Below, piece by piece: positions 7,436 through 13,374 of a DNA stretch of 13,374 nt. Source of the stretch: Microcoleaceae cyanobacterium UBA11344. Lineage in GTDB: Bacteria; Cyanobacteriota; Cyanobacteriia; Cyanobacteriales; Microcoleaceae. Both the position numbers and the translations under genes were made by a program. Under the pieces are notes generated by a model, which was not told the DNA's origin, made no database searches, and saw only the letters and a program-made list of their open reading frames with translations. The stretch covers positions 1 through 13,374 of the forward strand of contig DMYK01000169.1 in the NCBI GenBank assembly GCA_003483675.1, written 5' to 3'. Within the stretch, counting starts at the first letter, position 1. Each line of letters starts with the position of its first letter.

Positions 7436-7680
7436 AATATACAATGTAATTTGATTAGTTACTTTAACGTAACCTAGTTGGTAAAAAACTGCCAAACTAT
7501 CGGTTCTAAGTAAAAGGCAGAAGGCAAAAAGCATTCATCAGAACAGAAAATACTTAAGTCGCCGGCTCGATCGCTCTGGCAATTTTGAGAAACGTTGACT
7601 ATATTTAAAGACAGAACCGCTCTTAGTTAATTTTTACTAAACAGCCAAATAAAGAGAAATATTTAAGGTCAGTAATAGAA
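7436..7680. promoter_or_regulatory. Divergent promoter region between the wza-like and wzy-like genes
   Basis: Both arms of the polysaccharide locus start from this 245-bp A/T-rich gap, so it must contain promoters in both directions. On the + strand, TTGACT (7595-7600) could be a -35, but no good -10 lies 16-18 bp downstream. TTAGT/ACTAA (7623-7627 and 7636-7640) form a small inverted repeat 40 bp before the wzy-like start. GGCAGAAGGC at 7516-7525 belongs to a common cyanobacterial spacer repeat. The region call rests on gene layout; no individual box is firm. Confidence 0.45.
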
Positions 7681-9024
7681 ATGAAAGAAATTCTGCGCGA
7701 GCCTTTATTTTTGCTAATTCTTGTGGCGATAGCTGTGATTTTACTGCTGTTGATGTATCAAGCAGTAGCTAGGGATAAAAAATTTGCAATCAATGTAGAA
7801 AAGATTCTGGCTGGCATATTTCTGTTTGCTATTTCAGGAGCGACTGGTGCAGGAGTGATGCCTTTTACCAAGTTGCACCCGGCTGTGATGGCAGGCCGCG
7901 AGACAACTGCACCCACTGTTGTTGGATATATCGCAATCTATGGTGCTTTCCTGTTTATATTATCTCCCCGGCTGCGTTCTACGCTGAAAGATTATTTAAA
8001 AGCGTTATTTATAACTATGAGTAGCGATCCGTCTTTAGCGCTGCTTTTGTTCATGATATCGTTTTCGGTGTTGTGGTCAGATTCTACTGATGTTAGCTTA
8101 AAAAATGGTTTAGTGATTTTAGAAACAACAGTTATTGCTATCTACATAGGAAAGCAATATAGTTGGCAAGACCTATATCCTTGGTGGCGCACGGTTAACT
8201 TATTCGTTATGTTGTGGAGTCTGCTCAAAACCAATGCTGGTGAGGATGGGTGCTGGAATGGAATATTGGGCCATAAGAACCAGTTTTCATTTTTCATGGC
8301 TCAAACATCAGTTTTGTGGTTTTTGTTTGCCTTTTACTCCCCGAAAAATCGCCGTTTGGCGATTGTGTTCGGTTTGTTGGCTTCCTTGGCAGTCCAAAAA
8401 GGATGTAGTGGGGCAAGTAAAATCTTGGTTATTATCTTATTAGGTCTTTGGTTTTATCTCAGCGTCATCAAAAAATTGCCGGTACAGTGGGCTGTCGTTT
8501 CAGTTATACTTTTCCTGATTATCAGTATTGGTCTAGCAATTGTGGTGATTAATAATCTGGAGGCGATCATTGTCGGTGGTCTCAAAAAAGATATGACGTT
8601 GACGGGGCGAACGGAATTTTGGCCACTAATCATAGAGCAAATTAATGAGCGGCCTCTGCTGGGGTATGGAGTTGCTGGTTTTTGGCAATCTTGGCGCGGC
8701 TTAGAAAATCCTGCTCACACTATTATCGTAGTTAAAAGCCAATTTGTCCCACCCCATTCTCACAATGGGTTTTTAGACTTAGCCTGCGATTTAGGTTGGG
8801 GGGGATTGATATTATTTATGTTGTCATTTTTCAACAATATTGTGAAGGGAGTGGTGTATTTAACCCGCGCGCAACTGCCCGAAGCTGGCTTGCCTCTTTT
8901 CATCTTGACCTATACACTAATGACAAACCTTACGGAAACAGGTCTTTTTGGAACAACCAGCATTTGGTTTTGGTACATTGTCATGTCAGTCCGCCTGAGC
9001 CTAGACATTTCAGAAAAGACTTGA
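7681..9024 (+). CDS. O-antigen ligase/polymerase family membrane protein (Wzy/ExoQ-like)
   Basis: A 447-residue polytopic membrane protein, probably the polymerase that joins lipid-linked repeat units on the periplasmic side. About ten to twelve hydrophobic segments are visible, for example 8-29, 42-60, 80-95, 118-132, 205-219, 245-261, 270-290, 369-383, 404-416 and 424-436. Family signatures are ILGHKNQFSFF (195-205), LTGRTEFWPLI (307-317), NERPLLGYG (322-330) and, in the large loop, PPHSHNGFLDLACDLG (357-372), the Wzy_C/O-antigen-ligase motif with its key histidine. Ligases and Wzy polymerases share this fold. Its position beside the flippase favours a polymerase, which is inference. The next gene starts 55 bp downstream, suggesting an operon. 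AAGG lies 12 bases before ATG. No HIP1 site occurs in the gene, and base composition looks more A/T-rich than the left part of the window. Confidence 0.88.
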   Translation: MKEILREPLFLLILVAIAVILLLLMYQAVARDKKFAINVEKILAGIFLFAISGATGAGVMPFTKLHPAVMAGRETTAPTVVGYIAIYGAFLFILSPRLRSTLKDYLKALFITMSSDPSLALLLFMISFSVLWSDSTDVSLKNGLVILETTVIAIYIGKQYSWQDLYPWWRTVNLFVMLWSLLKTNAGEDGCWNGILGHKNQFSFFMAQTSVLWFLFAFYSPKNRRLAIVFGLLASLAVQKGCSGASKILVIILLGLWFYLSVIKKLPVQWAVVSVILFLIISIGLAIVVINNLEAIIVGGLKKDMTLTGRTEFWPLIIEQINERPLLGYGVAGFWQSWRGLENPAHTIIVVKSQFVPPHSHNGFLDLACDLGWGGLILFMLSFFNNIVKGVVYLTRAQLPEAGLPLFILTYTLMTNLTETGLFGTTSIWFWYIVMSVRLSLDISEKT

Positions 9025-9079
9025 ACGGAAAGAGAGATCTTTCAAAAAAATCACCTACTGTGTAACGAATTGAAAATTT

Positions 9080-10426
9080 ATGATATTTGACAAGCTCTTT
9101 GCGTTTATCGATCGACTCAGCCCAGGACTGCGTAAGGTGATTGCCAACACAACTTGGCTGTTTGCTGACAAGATATTGCAGCTAGGTATGGGTCTGCTAG
9201 TAGGGCTTTGGGTCGCTCGTTACCTACAACCAGAGAGATTTGGCTTGCTCAACTACGCGATGGCGACAGCGGGACTATTTGCTCCCATTGCTAACCTTGG
9301 GTTGAATTCGATCGTGATTCGCGATCTATCTAGGGATTCATCTAATAAGGAAGAAATTCTCGGTACAGTTTTTGTCTTAAAAAACATCGGTAGCTTGATA
9401 GCTTTGTTCTTAACTGTGGGAACAGTGATTCTGTTGAATCCTACGGAACCTTATACTCAATTGTTGGTAGGTGTAGCAGCATTATTGACCCTATTTCAGC
9501 CTTTTGAAACGATCGATTTTTGGTTTCAGTCGCAAGTCCAATCAAAATATACTGTTGTGTCTACAAATGCCGCTTATTTGATTATGAGTTTAGTAAAAAT
9601 TATGCTCATTAATCTCCGAGCTTCACTGATAGCGTTTTCCTGGGTGATTGCCACGGAGTCTGCTTTGAGGGCTTTGGGAGCGGTGATTGTTTATCAAGTG
9701 AATGGGAATAAAATACTAAGGTGGCGATTCAGCCGGAAGCTTGCTGTGGAAATGCTCCACCAAAGCTGGCCGATGATTTTGTCGGACTTCATGATCTTCA
9801 TTTATATGCAGATCGATCAGATTATGATGAAACAGCTTAGTAGCGCTGAAGAATTAGGACTGTATGCAGCAGCCGTCAAAGTTTCTGGACTATGGTATTT
9901 TGTGCCTATGGCGATAGTTGGCTCGGTTTTTCCGTCGATTGTTAAAGCTAAAGATATTAGTGAAACTGTTTATAAAGATCGCCTGCAAAAACTTTTATAT
10001 TTAATGGCTTTAATATCATACGCAGTGGCAATTCCTGTGATGCTGTTGGCGGAGCCGATCGTGACTATTCTCTATGGAAAAAACTATCTTGGTGCTGCTC
10101 CATCTTTAGCAGTCCTGATTTGGGCTGGGCTGTTTGTTTGTTTGGGAATCGCCAGAAGTACATGGCTGGTCACGGAAGGGTTGTTGCGTCTTTCAGCGGC
10201 TACAACTGCTGTGGGTGGAGTGATCAATGTTATATTAAATTTGATTTTAATTCCCCGCTATGGTGGTTTGGGAGCAAGTATTGCGACTCTGATTGCACAA
10301 ATGGCGGCTTCTTATGTAGCTCACGCATTTTATCCAGAAACTAGAAAGATGTTTTGGATGCAAACGAAAGCTATTTTTCTGGTAGGTATTATCAAAGAAA
10401 TACGTCAATTGTTATCTAGGAAATAA
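9080..10426 (+). CDS. Wzx-like polysaccharide flippase (MOP/PST family)
   Basis: A 448-residue polytopic protein of the MATE/MOP exporter superfamily, expected to flip undecaprenyl-linked repeat units across the inner membrane for the neighbouring polymerase. Family features are the N-terminal NTTWLFADKILQLGMGLLVG (23-42), VARYLQPERFGLLNYAMA (45-62), the GLNSIVIRDLSR segment (74-85) and, in the second half, a DQIMMKQLSSAEELGLYAAA-type segment typical of Wzx proteins. Roughly 12-14 hydrophobic segments are visible, and the length is normal. ATG at 9080 fits the family; no ribosome-binding site is obvious. The tail EIRQLLSRK is basic and probably cytoplasmic. It lies 55 bp after the polymerase-like gene and 301 bp before the next gene, so the + arm may be split into separate transcripts here. 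No HIP1 site. Confidence 0.93.
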   Translation: MIFDKLFAFIDRLSPGLRKVIANTTWLFADKILQLGMGLLVGLWVARYLQPERFGLLNYAMATAGLFAPIANLGLNSIVIRDLSRDSSNKEEILGTVFVLKNIGSLIALFLTVGTVILLNPTEPYTQLLVGVAALLTLFQPFETIDFWFQSQVQSKYTVVSTNAAYLIMSLVKIMLINLRASLIAFSWVIATESALRALGAVIVYQVNGNKILRWRFSRKLAVEMLHQSWPMILSDFMIFIYMQIDQIMMKQLSSAEELGLYAAAVKVSGLWYFVPMAIVGSVFPSIVKAKDISETVYKDRLQKLLYLMALISYAVAIPVMLLAEPIVTILYGKNYLGAAPSLAVLIWAGLFVCLGIARSTWLVTEGLLRLSAATTAVGGVINVILNLILIPRYGGLGASIATLIAQMAASYVAHAFYPETRKMFWMQTKAIFLVGIIKEIRQLLSRK

Positions 10427-10727
10427 ACAAGATTGATGGAGATAGCAGAAGTCAGAAGTCAGAATTCAGAAGGAAAATGCAGTTACAGCAATATATTCAG
10501 CCTTCCAAAATGTCCTAACTGTCTGGCTATAACTTTGAGAAACTTCACAAAAAGCAACAAAAATATTGTATATTTAACCTGTGCTATCATACCTAAGTCA
10601 ATTTGAAGACTATAATTAGAATAATCTTTTTGTAGAAGTAGGATTGCAGGAGGCAGATTAAATACTTAAGAGTGTTCTTGTACGAAGCGAGACTGGTATA
10701 CAACCATAAAAAAAGTAGAGTATGTAA
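10427..10727 (+). promoter_or_regulatory. 301-bp spacer with heptad repeat and candidate promoter
   Basis: The first part carries a 7-nt tandem repeat: AGAAGTC, AGAAGTC, AGAATTC, AGAAGGA (10447-10474). I recognise this as a spacer repeat of cyanobacterial genomes. Near the next gene, TGGTATACA (10694-10702) is an extended -10 element with a weak TTCTTG -35 (10675-10680, 16-bp spacing), about 25 bp before ATG 10728. A consensus TATAAT also lies at 10611-10616 without a -35. No hairpin terminator for the flippase gene is apparent and no gene is seen. Confidence 0.4.
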
Positions 10728-11654
10728 ATGTCAGAAAAATCATTAAAAACCCCTGTAGCTTTTATTATTTTCAAACGTCCTGAAGAAACTCAGAGGGTAT
10801 TTGAGGCAATTCGTCAGGCCAAACCGCCCAAGCTGTTAGTAGTTGCTGACGGGCCGCGGCCAGACAGACCTGGAGAGGAGTTGCAATGCGCTGCTGCTCG
10901 TGCAATTATTGATCAGGTGGATTGGGAATGCGAAGTTTTGCGGAATTATGCCGAGCGCAATTTGGGATGTCGCCAGCGCGTTTCTAGCGGGCTAGATTGG
11001 GTGTTTGATATAGTGGAAGAGGCGATTATTATTGAGGATGATTGTTTACCTGACAATACGTTTTTCTATTTCGCTGAAGAGTTGTTAGAGCGCTACCGAT
11101 ACGATGAAAGAATTATGTCGATATCTGGACAAAATGTGCAATTCGGAAAACAGCGAACGGATTATAGTTACTATTTTTCTCGTTATACTCACTGCTGGAG
11201 TTGGGCGAGTTGGAGGAGAGCTTGGAAACATTATGATTTGGAGATGAAGTTGTGGCCGGAAGTGAGGGATGGCAATTTTTTGATGGATATATTGGGAGAT
11301 GCTCATGCTGCTAGAATCTGGACTAAAACTTGTGAATTGTGTTATGAAAAGACTCTTAATACTTGGGATTTTCAGTGGACGTTTGCTAGTTTTATTCAAA
11401 ATGGTTTGAATATTCTGTCTAATGTCAATTTGGCTGCAAATATTGGACACGGAACGGGGGGGACTCACACGGATGACCTGAATAGTCCTTATAATAATAT
11501 GGCTGTTGAACCGATCGCCTTTCCTCTCAAACATCCTCCGTTTGTGATTCGGGACGCGCAAGCTGATCACTTTACTCAGAGTAGTTTATATGACTACGAT
11601 CCTAAGTTTGTCAAGAAAGTACAGCGAAAAATTCAACAACTTTTGAAAATGTAA
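10728..11654 (+). CDS. Glycosyltransferase, family-2-like (GT-A fold)
   Basis: A 308-residue soluble protein expected to add one sugar to the growing repeat unit at the cytoplasmic membrane face. The nucleotide-sugar half is visible as TPVAFIIFKRPEET (8-21), LLVVADGPRP (36-45), ERNLGCRQRVSSGLDWVF (77-93) and the DXD-type metal site IIIEDDCLPD (100-109). Downstream, THCWSWASWRRAW (154-166) and NTWDFQWTFA (211-220) mark a group often annotated in cyanobacteria as glycosyltransferase family 2 or, misleadingly, hemolytic protein HlpA. The donor sugar and acceptor cannot be told. ATG at 10728 has only a weak GTAGAG upstream. The spacing before it (301 bp) and the candidate extended -10 suggest its own promoter. 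No HIP1 site. Confidence 0.88.
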   Translation: MSEKSLKTPVAFIIFKRPEETQRVFEAIRQAKPPKLLVVADGPRPDRPGEELQCAAARAIIDQVDWECEVLRNYAERNLGCRQRVSSGLDWVFDIVEEAIIIEDDCLPDNTFFYFAEELLERYRYDERIMSISGQNVQFGKQRTDYSYYFSRYTHCWSWASWRRAWKHYDLEMKLWPEVRDGNFLMDILGDAHAARIWTKTCELCYEKTLNTWDFQWTFASFIQNGLNILSNVNLAANIGHGTGGTHTDDLNSPYNNMAVEPIAFPLKHPPFVIRDAQADHFTQSSLYDYDPKFVKKVQRKIQQLLKM

Positions 11655-11684
11655 CAGTCCTGGACGCGGGGTCAAAAACCTGCT

Positions 11685-11738
11685 GGTTGAGCGCGGTGGT
11701 TGAGCGTAGTCGAAACCAAGTCGAAACCCGGTTTCTGC
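11685..11738. repeat. Spacer repeats before the GT4 gene
   Basis: The 126-bp gap between the two glycosyltransferases is filled with short repeats. GGTTGAGCG occurs at 11685-11693 and 11698-11706, AGTCGAAACC at 11708-11717 and 11719-11728, and AAACC/GGTTT form a small inverted repeat at its right edge. I recognise GGTTGAGCG...AGTCGAAACC as a dispersed cyanobacterial spacer sequence. No T-run follows, so it is not a convincing terminator. Confidence 0.55.
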
Positions 11739-11780
11739 GGCGAGCATCTCTAGTCCTAAGAGTAAGTTAAGGATGTTTTA

Positions 11781-13031
11781 ATGAAAGTTTTGCTGGTAAG
11801 TAATTACGATGTTAAAGGTGGTGCGGCGAGGGCGACTTATCGCCTGCATAAGGGTTTGCAAAGTATTGCGGTAAATTCTGAAATTTTGGTGAATTATAAG
11901 TCTAGTAATGATGAAAGTGTCCGGTTGATGCCGACGAAATTAGGCGAAAAATTTAAGGGTATTAGAGCTAAATTAAATAGGTTGCCGTTAAAGCTTTATC
12001 CAAAACTGGGTCAGGTAATTTTTTCGCCTCAATGGGTTCCTGATTCCCTGGCGGATGAAGTGGTCAAAATAAATCCTGATGTGATTAATTTGCACTGGGT
12101 TTGTGAAGGTTATATGCAGATTGAAACCCTCGCCAAGTTTAATAAACCGATCGTTTGGACGCTGCATGATATGTGGGCGTTTACGGGTGGGTGTCATTAC
12201 AGTGAAAATTGCGATCGCTATCTTGATGCTTGCGGTGCTTGTCCGCAACTGCATAGCACTAAGGATGGGGATATTTCTCGTTGGATTTGGCAGCGCAAGG
12301 CTCAAGCTTGGCAAAATTTGAATCTGACTTTGGTAACTCCGAGTCATTGGTTGGCTGAATGCGCGAAATCTAGTTCTTTATTTGAAAAATACCCAGTTAA
12401 AGTAATTGCTAATGGCCTCGATCCTGAAATTTATAAACCGCTGGATCGCGCGCAGGTGAGAGATAGTTTGAATTTGCCTCAAAATAAACAGTTGGTGTTG
12501 TTTGGGACGATGCAGGGAACGGAGGATAGGTGGAAGGGTTTTCCGTTGCTAGTTCCGGCTTTGCAAAGGCTCAGCAAGTCGGGATGGCAGGACAAAATTG
12601 AACTTTTGGTGTTCGGTTCTTCTGAGCCTGAAAATCCGATCGATGTTGGTTTCAAAATTCATTATCTCGGCCGGTTGGAAGATGAAAGTTTAGCAAAGGT
12701 TTATGCGGCGGCTGATGTGATGGTTGTACCGTCGCGGTACGAAGCTTTTGGCCAGACGGCATCGGAAGCTTTGGCTTGTGGCACGCCTGTGGTGGCTTTT
12801 GATGTGACGGGATTAAAAGATATTGTCGATCGCCACCAAAACGGCTATTTAGCTAAACCTTATGACAGTGAAGACTTAGCGCGAGGAATTGCTTGGGTTT
12901 TAGAAGATCCCGATCGGCACCAACAGCTTTGTCACAGCGCTCGCCTGAAGGTTGAAGCAAAGTTTACACTAGAAGTGCAAGCTCGCGAGTATCAAAAACT
13001 CTATGAAGAAGTTTGGCAAGCAGCTAAGTAA
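11781..13031 (+). CDS. Glycosyltransferase family 4 (GT-B fold, WcaC-like)
   Basis: A 416-residue retaining glycosyltransferase, expected to transfer a sugar from a nucleotide donor to the lipid-linked repeat unit. The N-terminal acceptor half has VSNYDVKGGAARATYRLHKG (6-25) and DVINLHWVCEGY (100-111), followed by TLHDMWAFTGGCHYSENC (127-144). The donor half has VIANGLDPEIYKP (208-220), LVLFGTMQG (238-246), the EX7E catalytic pair Glu321 and Glu329 (RYEAFGQTASEALACGTPVV) and NGYLAKPYD (354-362). Cys138, Cys144, Cys151 and Cys154 form a compact four-cysteine group that I associate with a subset of GT4 enzymes; it may bind metal. ATG 11781 has AAGGA seven bases upstream, the best ribosome-binding site in the + arm. 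One HIP1 site (12211-12218) lies inside. The partial glycosyltransferase follows 203 bp downstream. Confidence 0.93.
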   Translation: MKVLLVSNYDVKGGAARATYRLHKGLQSIAVNSEILVNYKSSNDESVRLMPTKLGEKFKGIRAKLNRLPLKLYPKLGQVIFSPQWVPDSLADEVVKINPDVINLHWVCEGYMQIETLAKFNKPIVWTLHDMWAFTGGCHYSENCDRYLDACGACPQLHSTKDGDISRWIWQRKAQAWQNLNLTLVTPSHWLAECAKSSSLFEKYPVKVIANGLDPEIYKPLDRAQVRDSLNLPQNKQLVLFGTMQGTEDRWKGFPLLVPALQRLSKSGWQDKIELLVFGSSEPENPIDVGFKIHYLGRLEDESLAKVYAAADVMVVPSRYEAFGQTASEALACGTPVVAFDVTGLKDIVDRHQNGYLAKPYDSEDLARGIAWVLEDPDRHQQLCHSARLKVEAKFTLEVQAREYQKLYEEVWQAAK

Positions 13032-13055
13032 ATACACTGAAAAAACATAAGACTT

Positions 13056-13088
13056 AGGTACTCGCTTTCTTAAATAAGTCGGGTATCT
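13056..13088. repeat. Degenerate copy of the 33-nt palindromic repeat
   Basis: This 33-nt stretch aligns without gaps to the repeat at 2139-2171, with 25 of 33 positions identical by eye. It still folds imperfectly: AGGTACTCG at the left arm pairs, with G-T wobbles, against CGGGTATCT at the right arm. It begins 24 bp after the GT4 stop codon, the same type of position as the copy after ispH, so it may mark or stabilise a 3' end. No T-run follows. Confidence 0.65.
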
Positions 13089-13234
13089 AGATGCTGCTCA
13101 AATAATAAACTTTCTTTTCAATCTCTTGATCTGGTGGTCAAATTAAGTTAATAATTGAATAGGACTCGAACTCGATCGCCCATGCCGATCGTCCGAGGAC
13201 AATTTTTCACTCCTGGGCCCAATCTTTTAGATAA

Positions 13235-13374
13235 ATGGAGCAAACCACTATAGCAGTCCTGATGACTTGTCACAACCGCAAGTTAAAGACGTTGGTCACT
13301 CTAGAGTCGCTGTTTAAGCAAACATTAACAAGTGAAATTGCACTCAGCGTTTATCTGGTAGATGACGGGAGCAC
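13235..13374 (+). CDS. Glycosyltransferase family 2, N-terminal part only (runs off the window)
   Basis: An open frame from ATG 13235 reaches the window end without a stop (46 codons plus two bases). Its start, TIAVLMTCHNRKLKTLVTLE, followed by SLFKQTL and ending in VYLVDDGST, is a textbook beginning of a family-2 GT-A glycosyltransferase: the first strand with the nucleotide-binding CHNR turn, a helix, then the second strand and the DDGS motif. No clear ribosome-binding site precedes it. It continues the + strand glycosyltransferase series 203 bp after the GT4 gene, so the polysaccharide locus probably extends beyond the right edge. Confidence 0.85.
   Translation, partial: MEQTTIAVLMTCHNRKLKTLVTLESLFKQTLTSEIALSVYLVDDGS

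Noticed and set aside
7436-7534. Longer Wza-like protein starting at ATG 7534
   Set aside because: The first residues (MLFAFCLLLR) are translated from a GGCAGAAGGC-type spacer repeat, no ribosome-binding site is seen, and the secretion signal begins at GTG 7435.
10447-10474. Possible CRISPR-like short repeats
   Set aside because: The units are 7 nt with no spacers between them, so this is a simple tandem repeat. No CRISPR array or cas gene is in the window.
1-13374. A wholly new defence, secretion or metabolic system
   Set aside because: Nearly every gene fits a known family and the right two-thirds form a recognisable Wzx/Wzy-type EPS locus. Only the coiled-coil protein lacks any assignment.

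Overview
The window looks like chromosomal DNA of a filamentous, non-heterocystous cyanobacterium of the Oscillatoria/Microcoleus type. Three things point that way. There are nine perfect copies of the cyanobacterial octamer GCGATCGC (HIP1). The ispH gene has the long cyanobacterial/plastid form. Several short interspersed repeats that I recognise from large cyanobacterial genomes sit in the spacers. The genus is an inference.

Left part (1-3186), general genes. A rho-independent terminator (18-54) closes a + strand gene lying outside the window. It is followed on the - strand by two tandem GxxExxY-family genes: a gutted copy (65-253) and an intact copy (294-755). ispH (888-2093, +), the last enzyme of the MEP isoprenoid pathway, runs divergently from them. 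A 33-nt palindromic repeat follows ispH, then an unrecognised coiled-coil protein (2258-2755, +), which converges with a single-domain CheY-type response regulator (2821-3186, -).

Right part (3557-13374), an exopolysaccharide locus in two divergent arms. The - arm encodes the export machine: a Wza-like outer-membrane polysaccharide export protein (5948-7435) and, 45 bp downstream, a Wzc-like copolymerase fused to a BY-kinase ATPase domain (3557-5902). The + arm encodes an O-antigen-ligase/Wzy-like polymerase (7681-9024), a Wzx-like flippase (9080-10426), a family-2-like glycosyltransferase (10728-11654), a family-4 glycosyltransferase (11781-13031) and the start of another family-2 glycosyltransferase cut by the window edge (13235-13374). 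Together these supply most parts of a Wzx/Wzy-dependent pathway. Glycosyltransferases build a lipid-linked repeat unit, the flippase turns it over, the Wzy-like protein polymerises it, the Wzc-like protein controls chain length, and the Wza-like protein exports the polymer. The priming glycosyltransferase is not in the window.

Most of this is a recognisable cyanobacterial EPS locus, not a new system. The points most worth a second look are the repeat-flanked, internally deleted GxxExxY copy, the BY-kinase domain with only one tyrosine in its C-terminal tail and a divergent P-loop, the complete lack of HIP1 sites across 5735-12210, and the orphan coiled-coil protein beside the response regulator.
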